Shown: positions 1 through 9,415, numbered from the stretch's first letter. The stretch is DNA of 64,000 nucleotides from Acinetobacter larvae (GCF_001704115.1 NZ_CP016895.1:1054001-1118000); one strand, 5' to 3'. The notes: generated by a model from the letters alone, not told the origin. Numbers and translations are program-made.

Positions 1-64
1 CTGCAGCAACAATGGTCACCGCATGGAAATCTTTTTGAAAAGGTATCAGTTCATAACTGGCCAT
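1..64 (-). CDS. Partial hypothetical CDS running off the left edge
   Basis: A minus-strand reading frame opens with ATG at 64-62, 13 bases after the yhbY stop, and stays open to the window edge for 21 codons, beginning MASYELIPFQKD. No convincing Shine-Dalgarno precedes it. Same-strand placement directly behind yhbY suggests co-transcription. Too little is present to name a family, and it may be a chance frame. Confidence 0.35.
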   Translation of the reverse strand, partial: MASYELIPFQKDFHAVTIVAA

Positions 65-77
65 AATTGCGGTTCAA

Positions 78-401
78 TTACTTTAAAAGATGTGCATGGC
101 GAACTAAATTAGATAATTTAGCATTTTGCTTGTCAGCTTTTTTGTAGATCAGTGCAATTTTACCAATGCGTTGTACCAAGGCTGCTGCTGTCGTGTTGAT
201 TAATTCATCAATAATGTGTTGACGTAATTCACGGTCTTCGCCCGCAATTTTAATTTTAATCAACTCATGATCATTTAATGCACGTAAAGTTTCTTCAATA
301 ATCGCATCTGTTAAGCCCTGAGCACCGATCATCACAACGGGATTCAGCGTATGACCAATTTGACGTAAACGTTTACGTTCCTGAATAGATAAAGCCGCCA
401 T
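78..401 (-). CDS. yhbY: YhbY-family CRM-domain RNA-binding protein
   Basis: The 107-residue protein is one CRM (YhbY) domain, the usual length for the family. It begins with the typical ERKRLRQIGHTLNPVVMIG segment and carries the conserved GLTDAIIEE helix and a basic KIKIAGEDRELR stretch. Members bind pre-50S ribosomal RNA and are implicated in ribosome assembly in the cytoplasm. The start is supported by AGGTGA five bases before ATG. It is divergent from rlmE, another 23S rRNA maturation gene, in the arrangement seen in many gamma-proteobacteria. The domain call is firm; the precise ribosomal role is taken from family knowledge. Confidence 0.9.
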   Translation of the reverse strand: MAALSIQERKRLRQIGHTLNPVVMIGAQGLTDAIIEETLRALNDHELIKIKIAGEDRELRQHIIDELINTTAAALVQRIGKIALIYKKADKQNAKLSNLVRHAHLLK

Positions 402-985
402 AGAAAATCACCTGTTATTCAAAACGCCTGATTATAGCAAAGCTCTATTTTATTCGCTCTAAAAATATAAAACTTCTTTAGGGTTAGCCTTTCTCTGGGG
501 GCTGTGGCGGATAGGGGATGTCCGCTTGGTTGTTTTTACACTTAAGTTACACCGAAATGAGGTAGGCTATTTTGTACAGTTGATTGTATGAATTATGTTA
601 TCCCTACTTGGTGGGAAAACAGCTATTTGCCGAGCGAAATCTAACAAAACAAGCGGCAACATCTTCGTTTAATTCATTTTAGCGAGCCAAACTTAAAAAT
701 GGATTACGCATGATGTGTTTAATGTGGTTACCGATGTGTACGGGGTGAAAAACCTTGCGTAGTATGGATGCTAATTAATAATAATTTTCAAACGAAAATA
801 CTATAAATAAAGCGCTATCATGGCGTCTCGAATATATCTTGCATATATTTCAGCTGGTTTTGCTTCCAGAAAAATACGTGCAATTTGCAATGAAATTTTG
901 CTGATTTAAATGTACAGCTGTACTGCATTTGAGATTAATTTCACGTACAATGATGTTTGCTATGTTGTTAAGAATTTAGTGAGTT
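402..985. other. Divergent intergenic region between yhbY and rlmE
   Basis: This 584-base region is long for two divergent housekeeping genes. I see no intact gene in it. It becomes AT-rich toward rlmE and contains a perfect 12-base palindrome, GTACAGCTGTAC, at 912-923 upstream of rlmE. It presumably holds both promoters, but I cannot assign -35/-10 elements with confidence. Confidence 0.4.
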
Positions 986-1636
986 ATGGCTACACGCATT
1001 ACCAACCAAAAGTTGTCTAAAAGTAGTCGTGCTTGGATGAGAGAGCATCTAGATGATCCTTTTGTTAAGAAAGCACAAAAGGAAGGATATCGAGCTCGGG
1101 CTGCTTATAAGTTGTTGGAAATTCAAGAAAAATATAAGCTGATCAAGCCTGGTATGACGGTGGTGGATCTGGGGGCAGCCCCTGGGAGTTGGTCACAAAT
1201 TGCGGGCAAGCTTGTAGGAGATGAAGGTTTAGTGATCGCATCAGATATTTTAGAGATGGATGCTTTACCCGATGTAACTTTCTTACAAGGTGATTTTAGA
1301 GAGCAAGAAGTTTTCGAAAAATTGTTAAATATTTTAAACGGACGCAAAGTAGACGTTGTAATTTCTGATATGGCCCCCAATACATCAGGTAATAAAGCCG
1401 TCGATCAACCCCGTCAGATTTATTTATGTGAACTTGCACTAGATTTTGCCAATAAGGTATTAGACCAAAAAGGGCAATTTGTGGTAAAAGTATTCCAAGG
1501 TGTTGGTTTTGATGAATTTCGGAAGCAAGTGGTGGACAGTTTTGATGTGTTAAAAACTGCAAAACCCGCAGCATCACGGGCACGTTCGAAAGAGGTTTTT
1601 TTAATAGGACAAGGCCGTAAAAAGTCATCGCAATAA
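986..1636 (+). CDS. rlmE: 23S rRNA (uridine-2'-O-)methyltransferase RlmE (FtsJ/RrmJ)
   Basis: RlmE methylates U2552 of 23S rRNA in the 50S subunit using SAM. The 216-residue protein has the family length. It shows the N-terminal [11 protein letters not shown] segment with the first catalytic Lys (K42), the SAM-binding motif [11 protein letters not shown] beginning near residue 61, the catalytic DMAPN motif near residue 128, and a late Lys/Glu pair in VVKVFQG and SKEVFLIGQ. These fit the K-D-K-E tetrad. The next gene is ftsH 137 bases downstream, the classic rlmE-ftsH pairing linked to heat shock in enterobacteria. Identification is secure. Confidence 0.95.
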   Translation: MATRITNQKLSKSSRAWMREHLDDPFVKKAQKEGYRARAAYKLLEIQEKYKLIKPGMTVVDLGAAPGSWSQIAGKLVGDEGLVIASDILEMDALPDVTFLQGDFREQEVFEKLLNILNGRKVDVVISDMAPNTSGNKAVDQPRQIYLCELALDFANKVLDQKGQFVVKVFQGVGFDEFRKQVVDSFDVLKTAKPAASRARSKEVFLIGQGRKKSSQ

Positions 1637-1773
1637 TCTTTACTTGCCAAGTTGGTAAAATTTGTGCATTTTGTATCTTTTTTAAATTACTGCGATGTAA
1701 GTTACACGCTTTTTGTTAATGGTCAGCCTTTAATACGGCATGATCAGAATTAGATTGATATGGGAATAAAGCT

Positions 1774-3663
1774 TTGAGCGATCTCTTCAAAAATGCCGTA
1801 TTGTGGCTCGTTATTTTAGGTGTGCTGATTCTGATTTTCAGTAACATCAGTGACCGCAGTAAGCCATCTGCAATGAACTACTCTGATTTTGTTGCGGCGG
1901 TAAATGCTGGTCAAGTTAAAAAAGTAACTATAGACGGTGTACAAATCACTGGTGAAAAAACCAATGGTACTCAGTTTGAGAGTGTTCGTCCTCAGGTTGA
2001 AGATACTCAACTTATGCCTAGCCTGACCAAAAATAATGTCGTCGTTGAAGGTGCAGCACCGCAACGTCAAGGCTTATTGATGCAACTGCTTATTGCCAGC
2101 TTCCCTGTGCTTTTAATTATTTTATTATTCATGTTCTTCATGCGCAACATGGGTGGTGGCGCAGGTGGTAAGAACGGTCCAATGAGTTTTGGGAAGTCCA
2201 AGGCAAAAATGTTGGCTGAAGATCAAATTAAAGTAACATTTACAGATGTTGCTGGTTGTGATGAAGCAAAACAAGAAGTTGTTGAGATTGTTGACTTCCT
2301 GAAAGATCCATCAAAATTCAAACGTTTGGGTGCAACTATTCCGAAAGGCGTTTTAATGGTTGGTCCTCCAGGTACGGGTAAAACACTTTTGGCCAAAGCC
2401 ATTGCTGGTGAAGCCAAAGTACCATTCTTTAGTATCTCAGGTTCAGACTTTGTTGAAATGTTTGTAGGGGTTGGTGCTTCACGTGTTCGTGATATGTTTG
2501 AGCAAGCAAAACGTCATGCACCTTGTATTATCTTTATTGATGAGATTGATGCGGTTGGTCGTCACCGTGGTTCAGGCACAGGTGGTGGTCATGACGAGCG
2601 TGAACAGACGTTGAACCAAATGTTGGTTGAGATGGATGGTTTTGAAGGCAATGAAGGTATTATTGTCATTGCTGCAACCAACCGTGCTGATGTACTGGAT
2701 AAAGCGTTATTACGTCCAGGTCGTTTTGACCGTCAGGTGATGGTGGGTCTGCCAGACATCAATGGTCGCGAACAGATTTTAAACGTACATTTGAAAAAAC
2801 TGCCTTCAGTTACAGGTGTAGATGTCAAAGTACTTGCGCGTGGTACGCCAGGTTTTTCTGGTGCGCAATTGGCGAACTTGGTTAACGAAGCTGCATTATT
2901 TGCTGCACGTCGTAATAAAAACACTGTCGATATGCATGATTTTGAAGATGCAAAAGACAAGCTTTATATGGGACCTGAGCGTAAATCGATGGTTATTCGT
3001 GAAGAAGAGCGTCGTGCAACTGCTTATCATGAAGCGGGTCATGCAATCGTAGCTGAAATTTTACCGGGCACCGATCCAGTACATAAAGTAACCATTATGC
3101 CGCGTGGTTGGGCTTTGGGGGTAACATGGCAGTTACCTGAATTTGACCAAACCAGCCATTATAAAGATAAGATGTTGAATGAAATTTCTATCTTATTTGG
3201 TGGTCGTATTGCTGAGGAAATCTTTATTCATCAGCAATCAACTGGTGCATCAAATGACTTTGAACGTGCAACCAAAATGGCGCGTGCAATGGTCACCAAA
3301 TACGGTATGTCAGATAAGATGGGTGTGATGGTCTATGAGGATGATTCACAACAATCTTTCTTAGGTAGTATCGGTAGTCGTACCATTTCTGAAGCGACAC
3401 AACAACAAGTTGATGCAGAAGTACGCCGTATTCTTGATGAGCAATATCGGGTTGCCTATGATATCTTGGAAAATAATAAAGATATTGCACATACCATGGT
3501 AAAAGCCTTGTTGGAATGGGAAACGATCGATCGCGAACAAGTCCGTGACATTATGGAAGGTCGTGAACCGCGTCCACCCAAAGTTTATGTTGCTGAGAAC
3601 CCGGTATTGGATGTTGTTGCAAGCGATGATGCCAATACACCTCCACCTTTACCAGCCAGCTAA
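1774..3663 (+). CDS. ftsH: ATP-dependent zinc metalloprotease FtsH
   Basis: FtsH is a hexameric inner-membrane AAA+ protease that degrades misfolded membrane proteins and regulators. The start is TTG with GGGA about eight bases upstream; it gives the family N-terminus [16 protein letters not shown]. Order of parts: TM1 at about 9-25, a small periplasmic domain, TM2 at about 102-124, then a Gly-rich linker. The Walker A is GPPGTGKT at 197-204 and the Walker B is CIIFIDEID. The second region of homology ends [10 protein letters not shown]. The zinc site is HEAGH at 419-423 with a third ligand D495. The length of 629 residues is normal. It lies between rlmE and folP. Confidence 0.97.
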   Translation: MSDLFKNAVLWLVILGVLILIFSNISDRSKPSAMNYSDFVAAVNAGQVKKVTIDGVQITGEKTNGTQFESVRPQVEDTQLMPSLTKNNVVVEGAAPQRQGLLMQLLIASFPVLLIILLFMFFMRNMGGGAGGKNGPMSFGKSKAKMLAEDQIKVTFTDVAGCDEAKQEVVEIVDFLKDPSKFKRLGATIPKGVLMVGPPGTGKTLLAKAIAGEAKVPFFSISGSDFVEMFVGVGASRVRDMFEQAKRHAPCIIFIDEIDAVGRHRGSGTGGGHDEREQTLNQMLVEMDGFEGNEGIIVIAATNRADVLDKALLRPGRFDRQVMVGLPDINGREQILNVHLKKLPSVTGVDVKVLARGTPGFSGAQLANLVNEAALFAARRNKNTVDMHDFEDAKDKLYMGPERKSMVIREEERRATAYHEAGHAIVAEILPGTDPVHKVTIMPRGWALGVTWQLPEFDQTSHYKDKMLNEISILFGGRIAEEIFIHQQSTGASNDFERATKMARAMVTKYGMSDKMGVMVYEDDSQQSFLGSIGSRTISEATQQQVDAEVRRILDEQYRVAYDILENNKDIAHTMVKALLEWETIDREQVRDIMEGREPRPPKVYVAENPVLDVVASDDANTPPPLPAS

Positions 3664-3682
3664 TCATCAATGTTAAAAAGTA

Positions 3683-3715
3683 AAAGGCGTTTTATTCAGT
3701 AAAGCGCCTTTTTTT
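3683..3715 (+). terminator. Intrinsic terminator after ftsH
   Basis: AAAGGCG and CGCCTTT arms with an extended A/T inner stem form a hairpin followed by a T run, 20 bases after the ftsH stop. This separates ftsH from folP transcription at least partly. Confidence 0.8.
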
Positions 3716-3794
3716 GTGAGTTAAAATTATTGTGTCGATTAAAACCACTGGTGGTAGACTTATTCTCTAATTTTGCTACATCGGAAATGTTGTT

Positions 3795-4655
3795 ATGCGG
3801 CTTATGTCTTTGCCACAGCGTTATTTGCAATGCAGAGAAAAAACACTTGATTTATCAAAACCTCATATCATGGGTATCTTAAACGTCACACCTGATTCTT
3901 TTAGTGATGGTGGTCGATACTTAGACCAGAATAAAGCGATTGCACATGCACAGGAAATGATTACCGCTGGTGCTTCAATTATTGATATTGGAGGGGAGTC
4001 AACACGCCCGGGTGCTGCAAAAGTTTCGGTGGAGCAAGAATTACAACGTATTATTCCTGTGGTACAGGCATTACATGGCTTAGATGTGGTGTTGTCGATC
4101 GATACCTCTACACCTGAGGTGATTGAGGCTGCAGTCGCACAGGGGGCGCATATCTGGAATGATGTACGTGCTTTAAAACGGCCAGGTGCTTTAGAAATGG
4201 CTGCGCAGCTTGCCATTCCAGTCATTATGATGCATATGCGTGGTGAGCCAGACAATATGCAGCAGTTTGCACAGTATGATGAATTATGTGATGAGATAAT
4301 ATTTGAATTAAAAGAGCGCATTTCTGCTGCCATTGAAATGGGCGTACAGCGAGATCATATTTTGATAGATCCTGGTTTTGGCTTTGCCAAAGATACTACA
4401 CAGAATTTGGCGTTGTTGCGGCAGTTATATCGGTTAAATGAACTTGGGTTTCCATTGGTTTCAGCATTGTCTAGAAAAAGATTTATTGGCGATGTTTTGG
4501 GTGGAGTCGATGCTCCACAACGCGTGCTGGCATCGGTTACAGCACATCTTATTAGTATTCAACAAGGCGCTTGTATTGTAAGAGCGCATGATGTTGCTGA
4601 GATGAAACAAGCTATTGTGTTGTGGCAGGCAATGCAAGCCACAACGATTACTTGA
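3795..4655 (+). CDS. folP: Dihydropteroate synthase
   Basis: FolP condenses p-aminobenzoate with dihydropterin pyrophosphate in folate synthesis and is the sulfonamide target. The 286-residue protein carries both family signatures: IMGILNVTPDSFSDGG near residues 25-40 and GGESTRPGA near 68-76. Further TIM-barrel motifs follow: DTSTPEVIEAA, IWNDVRAL, MMHMRGEP, IDPGFGFAK and the phosphate-binding SRKRFIGDVL. The rlmE-ftsH-folP order is conserved in gamma-proteobacteria. The ATG at 3795 gives a short N-terminal extension before the first strand; an internal start is possible but less likely. Confidence 0.95.
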   Translation: MRLMSLPQRYLQCREKTLDLSKPHIMGILNVTPDSFSDGGRYLDQNKAIAHAQEMITAGASIIDIGGESTRPGAAKVSVEQELQRIIPVVQALHGLDVVLSIDTSTPEVIEAAVAQGAHIWNDVRALKRPGALEMAAQLAIPVIMMHMRGEPDNMQQFAQYDELCDEIIFELKERISAAIEMGVQRDHILIDPGFGFAKDTTQNLALLRQLYRLNELGFPLVSALSRKRFIGDVLGGVDAPQRVLASVTAHLISIQQGACIVRAHDVAEMKQAIVLWQAMQATTIT

Positions 4656-4669
4656 GTGCGTTATCGTTT

Positions 4670-4696
4670 GAATATGTTGAATATGTTGAATATGTT
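4670..4696. repeat. Three tandem copies of a 9-base repeat
   Basis: The unit GAATATGTT occurs three times in direct succession just after folP, followed by a diverged partial copy. This is an intergenic microrepeat with no assigned function. Confidence 0.8.
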
Positions 4697-4912
4697 GAAG
4701 ATATTCTGAGTAATCATGTTATGTTTTACGGGCAAGGTCGGCGAGGTCTTATTGGCTATATGCCCATGTTCGATTTAGATTGATGCATATTATTTTAAAA
4801 GTGTCTTAAAAAGTATCTTGAAAAGAAATATCGCACTCATGCCGCAAGGAGCTTTTGTGTGAGTGCGATGATTAGTTAAAAATATTACAGACTATGTTCA
4901 TGGTGGAAAAAT

Positions 4913-6577
4913 ATGAATCACTTGGTTATAAAAATATTGAGTTTTAGTGCACTGAGTTGGGCTTTGTCTGGTTGTGGCCAGCATGCTGTACAGCGAGATA
5001 TTACGGCTTATGAAGCGACTACACCCGCTGGAGTGCTTATGCCAGCACCGATGGAAGCCTCCGCAGTAAGACAACGTATGACAGGGCAGTCTGTGGCAAG
5101 AGTGCCGGTCGCGCGTCGAGCGGAAGCAAGTGTTTTATATGAAAATACAGAGCGTTATCAGAAAAATACCATCAATCCAGTACATCGTGTAGCAGAACAA
5201 GCGGTCTCAACTTTTAGTATCGATGTGGACACTGGTAGTTATAGTAATGTACGGCGTTATTTAGAGTCTAATGGTCGTTTACCCCCTGTAGATGCTGTGC
5301 GTATAGAGGAGATGATTAACTACTTTGATTATGACTATCCTTTGCCAGTAGGGCAGCATCCTTTTGCTGTGCATACCGAAACTGTGGATTCCCCTTGGCA
5401 TAAGCAAGCGAAATTAATCAAAATTGGTATACAAGCCAAGAATATTGCGAGCAAAGATTTACCTGCAGCGAATTTGGTTTTTTTGGTAGATGTTTCAGGC
5501 AGTATGTCAAGTGATGATAAATTGCCGCTGGTGAAGAAAACGCTGCGTATTTTAACAGAACAATTAAGACCCCAAGATACAGTGACATTAATCACCTATG
5601 CGAGCGGTGAAAAGCTGGTATTAGCCCCGACATCTGGTCGTGAAAAACAAAAGATTCTAAAAGAGATTAATAAATTACAAGCAGGTGGCGCGACAGCTGG
5701 AGAGCAGGCAATCCAAATGGCTTACCAACAAGCGCAAAAAGTATTTATTAAAGATGGAATTAACCGTATTTTGCTGGCAACAGATGGTGATTTCAATGTT
5801 GGGATTAGTGATTTTGAAACCTTAAAGGGGATTGTTGCAGAGAAACGTAAAAGTGGTATTTCACTGACAACTTTGGGTTATGGAACAGGGAACTATAACG
5901 AACGCCTAATGGAGCAATTGGCAGACGCAGGGGATGGTAACTATAGCTATATAGACAGTGAGAAAGAAGCGAAGCGTGTATTGCAAAGACAGCTTTCATC
6001 GACTTTGGCGACTGTGGCGCAAGATGTCAAAATCCAAGTGGAATTTAATCCCAATAGCGTTAAAGAATATCGTTTGGTGGGCTATGAAAATCGTATGCTA
6101 AAACAAGAAGATTTTAATAATGACCAAGTAGATGCAGGCGATATTGGTGCGGGACACCGTGTGACTGCAATTTATGAAATCATTCCTGTAGGACAAAAAG
6201 GCTGGCTGGAAGATTCACGTTATCAAAGCAACAATACCGTAACTGCTGCTCAAGCGAATGGTCAAAATCAAGAGTTTGCATTTTTAAAGCTACGTTATAA
6301 ATTACCACAACAAACACAGAGTATTCTGATGAGCCAACCGATCGCTGCAAGTAGTCAGCCTTTGACGAGTGCGAATGTGGATACGCGTTTTGCGGTTGCA
6401 GTTGCGGCATATGGGCAACAACTCCGCGGTGGGCAATATAATGGTCCGATGGGATGGGAACAAATCGTTCAACTGGCACAAAGTTCTGTTGGTACAGACC
6501 CATTTGGTTTACGACAAGAATTTGTCGATTTAGCCAAGATCGCCCAGAGTTTAAGTAGTCAGGCAGGAAAAGAATAA
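4913..6577 (+). CDS. YfbK-like von Willebrand factor A domain lipoprotein
   Basis: The 554-residue protein begins with a lipoprotein signal ending in the lipobox LSGC (Cys21), so it should be an outer- or inner-membrane-anchored periplasmic protein. After a linker comes the segment STFSIDVDTGSYSNVRRYL, which typifies the YfbK family. The vWA domain has an intact MIDAS motif, D193-x-S-x-S (DVSGS), plus ITYASG and LLATDGDFN. A C-terminal domain of the YfbK type follows from about residue 365. The function is unknown; vWA/MIDAS domains bind metal-dependent protein ligands. It stands alone between folP and the tRNA cluster with its own terminator. Confidence 0.85.
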   Translation: MNHLVIKILSFSALSWALSGCGQHAVQRDITAYEATTPAGVLMPAPMEASAVRQRMTGQSVARVPVARRAEASVLYENTERYQKNTINPVHRVAEQAVSTFSIDVDTGSYSNVRRYLESNGRLPPVDAVRIEEMINYFDYDYPLPVGQHPFAVHTETVDSPWHKQAKLIKIGIQAKNIASKDLPAANLVFLVDVSGSMSSDDKLPLVKKTLRILTEQLRPQDTVTLITYASGEKLVLAPTSGREKQKILKEINKLQAGGATAGEQAIQMAYQQAQKVFIKDGINRILLATDGDFNVGISDFETLKGIVAEKRKSGISLTTLGYGTGNYNERLMEQLADAGDGNYSYIDSEKEAKRVLQRQLSSTLATVAQDVKIQVEFNPNSVKEYRLVGYENRMLKQEDFNNDQVDAGDIGAGHRVTAIYEIIPVGQKGWLEDSRYQSNNTVTAAQANGQNQEFAFLKLRYKLPQQTQSILMSQPIAASSQPLTSANVDTRFAVAVAAYGQQLRGGQYNGPMGWEQIVQLAQSSVGTDPFGLRQEFVDLAKIAQSLSSQAGKE

Positions 6578-6606
6578 TAGAATAATAGTAAAAAATAGTA
6601 GAAGAA

Positions 6607-6641
6607 GGGTGATGGCGTGTTGGGCGTTCATCACCTTTTTT
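6607..6641 (+). terminator. Intrinsic terminator after the vWA lipoprotein gene
   Basis: GGTGATG and CATCACC arms with a 14-base loop are followed by six T residues, 30 bases after the stop codon. Confidence 0.75.
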
Positions 6642-6795
6642 GTTTGGTAGGATGGTGCATTGCTTTGGTGTATTGCGAGATTGATTGGGCGTGAGGTGCG
6701 TAATGTATGATTTGGGGGCGATTTCGCATGCTGCGTTGCATTGCGTATGCAAATTGAGTTGATGAGAGATCGGCGAATTATGAAATGATAGATAT

Positions 6796-6817
6796 AAAAA
6801 AACCAGCATCATGCTGG
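6796..6817 (-). terminator. Terminator of the tRNA cluster (distal copy)
   Basis: Read on the minus strand, CCAGCAT-G-ATGCTGG is a hairpin followed by a run of seven T residues, downstream of the second tRNA-Leu. A near-identical hairpin follows the first tRNA-Leu at 7208-7229. Confidence 0.75.
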
Positions 6818-6849
6818 AATTGTTTGGCACCATTTTAGGTTGTCTAAAA

Positions 6850-6935
6850 TGGTGCCCGGGGCCGGACTCGAACCGGCACGCTTTGTGGGCGGGGGATTTT
6901 AAATCCCCTGTGTCTACCTATTTCACCACCCGGGC
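6850..6935 (-). tRNA. tRNA-Leu (anticodon TAA), second copy
   Basis: The 86-base minus-strand gene runs from GCCCGGG at the 5' end to the matching CCCGGGC plus discriminator A and encoded CCA. The anticodon stem GGGGA/TCCCC encloses the loop TTTAAAA, giving anticodon TAA. A long variable arm and a GGTTCGAGTCC T-arm fit a class II tRNA. The same sequence occurs at 7262-7347. The 3' end GGCACCA forms a perfect 13-base inverted repeat with trailer sequence at 6826-6838. Confidence 0.95.
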
Positions 6936-7207
6936 ATGTGCGCAATCATATAGGAGCAACGAAAGCTTGGCAAGCATCTGTCGGCGAGTTTGTTGGCTTT
7001 TCAATCAAATTATCTGTAGCTGTCGAAAGATATAACAATATTTGCTTGTGTATTGCAGTCTTGGGTTTGTGATAATGGGTATTGATGTTTACATCGTATG
7101 TTGTCCAATCACGGTATTACTCCACCGCGTGCTGTTGCAAATCCATGCTGGTTTCTGGTATTTGAGGAGCAGAGAATAGGGGGCGCTGTATTATAAAATT
7201 CAGACAT

Positions 7208-7229
7208 AAAAAAACCAGCATGATGCTGG
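7208..7229 (-). terminator. Terminator between the two tRNA-Leu genes
   Basis: On the minus strand CCAGCA-TCA-TGCTGG is followed by seven T residues. It is a copy of the hairpin at 6796-6817 and lies 32 bases beyond the 3' end of the proximal tRNA-Leu. Confidence 0.75.
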
Positions 7230-7261
7230 AATTTTTTGACACCATTTTAGTTTGTCTAAAA

Positions 7262-7347
7262 TGGTGCCCGGGGCCGGACTCGAACCGGCACGCTTTGTGG
7301 GCGGGGGATTTTAAATCCCCTGTGTCTACCTATTTCACCACCCGGGC
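7262..7347 (-). tRNA. tRNA-Leu (anticodon TAA), first copy
   Basis: Identical in sequence to the tRNA at 6850-6935, with an encoded CCA at the 3' end (7264-7262). It follows the tRNA-Cys by 10 bases on the same strand, so the two are probably cut from one transcript. Confidence 0.95.
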
Positions 7348-7357
7348 TTTACCAAGT

Positions 7358-7431
7358 TGGAGGCGGAGGTCGGAATCGAACCGGCGTACACGGAGTTGCA
7401 GTCCGCTGCATGACCACTCTGCCACCCCGCC
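7358..7431 (-). tRNA. tRNA-Cys (anticodon GCA)
   Basis: The 74-base minus-strand gene starts GGCGGGG and ends CTCCGCC-T-CCA. The anticodon stem CGGA/TCCG encloses CTGCAAC, giving anticodon GCA, and the discriminator is T, as expected for tRNA-Cys. The T-arm contains GGTTCGATTCC. It is the promoter-proximal member of the Cys-Leu-Leu cluster. Confidence 0.95.
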
Positions 7432-7448
7432 ATCTCTTGGTGATGCAC

Positions 7449-7476
7449 ATATTAGCAATGTTTGAGAAAAAAACAA
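7449..7476 (-). promoter_or_regulatory. Probable sigma70 promoter of the tRNA cluster
   Basis: On the minus strand TTGTTT (7476-7471), a 16-base spacer and TAATAT (7454-7449) lie 17 bases upstream of the tRNA-Cys 5' end. Position and spacing fit a -35/-10 pair; there is no experimental support. Confidence 0.5.
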
Positions 7477-7582
7477 TAGAAAATGTGATGAAGATGGACA
7501 TAAAAACATCATCTAAAATAAATTCAGCTAAATAATCATGTATTATTTGCAAACTTGTTCGAATCTTGGCTGGAGATGTATT

Positions 7583-8431
7583 GTGGCATTGGTATTAGAT
7601 GGTCGTGCATTAGCAAAAAAAATTGAAGCAGATTTATTGCTGCGTGTTGAGCGTTTAAAAGAAAAATCGGGTCGTACCCCAATTTTAGCAACTATACTGG
7701 TTGGTGATGATGGGGCATCGGCAACTTATGTGCGCATGAAAGGCAATGCTTGCCGCCGTGTGGGGATGGAATCATTAAAAGTTGAATTAGCCAAAGAGAC
7801 AACAACAGAACAATTACTCGTTGAAATTGAAAAATTGAATGCCAATCCTGATGTACATGGCATCTTGTTGCAACATCCTGTCCCAGCTCAAATTGATGAG
7901 CGTGCTTGTTTTGATGCAATTGCTTTGGAAAAAGATGTTGATGGTGTGACTTGTCTTGGCTTTGGTCGTATGGCAATGGGGGAGGCTGCATATGGTTCAG
8001 CAACACCGGCTGGTATTATGACGATTTTGACTGAAAATAATATTGAAATTGCTGGTAAACATGCAGTGGTTGTTGGGCGTTCAGCTATTTTGGGTAAACC
8101 GATGGCGATGATGTTATTACAAGCCAATGCAACAGTTAGCATTTGCCATTCACGTACTAAAAATTTAGCGGATTATGTAAAACAAGCCGACATTATTGTT
8201 GGTGCTGTGGGTAAGGCTGAGCTGATCCAAAAAGATTGGATTAAAGCTGGTGCTGTAGTGGTGGATGCTGGCTTCCATCCACGTGATGGTGGTGGCGTAG
8301 GAGATATTCAATTGGTGGGTATCGATCAAGTTGCATCGGCGTATACCCCCGTACCCGGTGGTGTGGGTCCAATGACGATTACAACTTTAATTCGTCAAAC
8401 AGTAGAGGCTGCAGAAAAAGCACTGGCTTAA
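7583..8431 (+). CDS. folD: Bifunctional methylenetetrahydrofolate dehydrogenase/cyclohydrolase FolD
   Basis: FolD interconverts methylene-, methenyl- and formyl-tetrahydrofolate with NADP. I place the start at GTG 7583, which has GGAG seven bases upstream and gives the family N-terminus [15 protein letters not shown]. The upstream in-frame ATG at 7538 adds 15 unconserved residues and has no ribosome site. The protein (282 residues) shows [14 protein letters not shown] with the catalytic Lys, [23 protein letters not shown], the NADP-binding [14 protein letters not shown], and the C-terminal [12 protein letters not shown] signature. It is transcribed away from the tRNA cluster. Confidence 0.95.
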   Translation: MALVLDGRALAKKIEADLLLRVERLKEKSGRTPILATILVGDDGASATYVRMKGNACRRVGMESLKVELAKETTTEQLLVEIEKLNANPDVHGILLQHPVPAQIDERACFDAIALEKDVDGVTCLGFGRMAMGEAAYGSATPAGIMTILTENNIEIAGKHAVVVGRSAILGKPMAMMLLQANATVSICHSRTKNLADYVKQADIIVGAVGKAELIQKDWIKAGAVVVDAGFHPRDGGGVGDIQLVGIDQVASAYTPVPGGVGPMTITTLIRQTVEAAEKALA

Positions 8432-8529
8432 TTTTACTGTAGCGTGCGTGCATGGGGTGCGCGACAGCATGTGCGAACATCAGTGTAGCTGAACCAATCG
8501 GCTTAAGATCATTGCGTATTTTCTATAGC

Positions 8530-8568
8530 ATAAGGCAATGCGCTGCTTCAAACAGCGCATTGCCTTAT
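8530..8568 (+). terminator. Strong hairpin after folD
   Basis: A perfect 16-base stem (arms 8530-8545 and 8553-8568, outer bases ATAAGGCA) with a seven-base loop lies about 100 bases after folD. It is followed by a T-rich but not pure T tract, consistent with a terminator. Confidence 0.65.
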
Positions 8569-8637
8569 CTTGATCTTATTTGTTATATAACGCTTTAATC
8601 GAGCTTAATCCATTCAAATGCTTAAAAAGGTACTGTG

Positions 8638-9303
8638 ATGCCATATTCTATTCACCCGCCAGCGCAGCAGCTTTTAGATGCCTTACAGGCTGTCATTCCA
8701 GGTTGTCAGTTACAGCAACAACAATTACCACAATCCCCGATACGACTTTGGCTCATTCCTGCCGAATTCCCGACTGATCGATTAGATGATGAGACCATTC
8801 GTCGTATTTGGAACGAAACACCGTATTGGATTTTTTGTTGGGCATCCGGGTTGGCGATGGCGCAGTGGTTATTGGCTGAACCAGAACATGTTAAAGATAA
8901 AGTTGTTTTGGATTTTGGTGCTGGATCGGGTGTGGTGGCGATTGCCGCAAAAATGGCGGGTGCAAAGCGGGTGATTTGCTGCGATCTAGATAAAAATAGC
9001 TTATTGGCTTGTCAGCAAAATGCCCAGCTTAATCAGGTGGAATTGGAATATTTGGCTGATTTATACCAAGCCCCTCAGGTTGATGTTTTATTGGCTGCAG
9101 ATGTGCTCTATGATCAATGTAATCGTTTCTTTCTAGATGATTTTTTGAAGTTTGCACAGCAGGTTTGGGTTGCAGATAGCCGTGTGAAAAATTTTCAACA
9201 CCCTCAGTACCGTAAATTAGATACACGAAGTGCCACAACATGGCCGGATTTGGATGAGGCGCAGGAGTTTCGTAATGTATGTTTTTATCAGAGTATCGCC
9301 TGA
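8638..9303 (+). CDS. Class I SAM-dependent methyltransferase (ETFB-lysine/PrmA-like)
   Basis: The 221-residue protein carries the Rossmann SAM motif VVLDFGAGSGVVAIAAKMAG near residues 88-107, then the acidic end of strand 2, CCDLDKNSL. Post-motifs follow: LLAADVLYDQCN and late strands. The layout resembles small protein-lysine methyltransferases of the ETFB/METTL20 and PrmA group, so a protein substrate is plausible. The substrate itself cannot be read from sequence. ATG 8638 with AAAAGG seven bases upstream is preferred to the adjacent GTG at 8635. It is convergent with the lipoprotein gene on the other strand. Confidence 0.75.
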   Translation: MPYSIHPPAQQLLDALQAVIPGCQLQQQQLPQSPIRLWLIPAEFPTDRLDDETIRRIWNETPYWIFCWASGLAMAQWLLAEPEHVKDKVVLDFGAGSGVVAIAAKMAGAKRVICCDLDKNSLLACQQNAQLNQVELEYLADLYQAPQVDVLLAADVLYDQCNRFFLDDFLKFAQQVWVADSRVKNFQHPQYRKLDTRSATTWPDLDEAQEFRNVCFYQSIA

Positions 9304-9384
9304 GTGAGGCTTTGTCCGGTTGAATGAGAGAATATCAAGAATAAAATATTTAGTTGGAGCGTATAAAAATACAGTGTCTATATT

Positions 9385-9415
9385 TGCAAAAGATATGACC
9401 GACATATCTTTTGCA
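9385..9415. terminator. Perfect inverted repeat between convergent genes
   Basis: Arms TGCAAAAGATATG and CATATCTTTTGCA, 13 bases each, flank the loop ACCGA. The repeat sits between the convergent methyltransferase and lipoprotein genes. The position suggests a bidirectional terminator, although no long T run follows. Confidence 0.5.

Larger units (their letters stand above)
7208..7347 (-). repeat. Direct duplication of tRNA-Leu plus trailer and terminator
   Basis: About 140 bases comprising terminator, trailer hairpin and tRNA-Leu match 6796-6935 closely. The tRNA parts are identical and the trailers differ at a few bases. The intervening 270 bases are unrelated. Confidence 0.85.

Noticed and set aside
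3863..4333. 156-codon open frame on the minus strand within folP
   Set aside because: It lies wholly inside the well-supported folP gene, has a Cys/Ser-rich composition unlike real proteins here, and has no ribosome site.
7220..7465. Open frames across the tRNA cluster (here and at 6811-7035) giving identical CPGPDSNRHALWAGDFKSP peptides
   Set aside because: They are translations of the antisense of the two identical tRNA-Leu genes, a well-known annotation artefact, not proteins.
7538..7582. ATG 7538 as the folD start
   Set aside because: The added 15 residues are not FolD-like and lack a ribosome site, whereas GTG 7583 has GGAG at good spacing and gives the family N-terminus.
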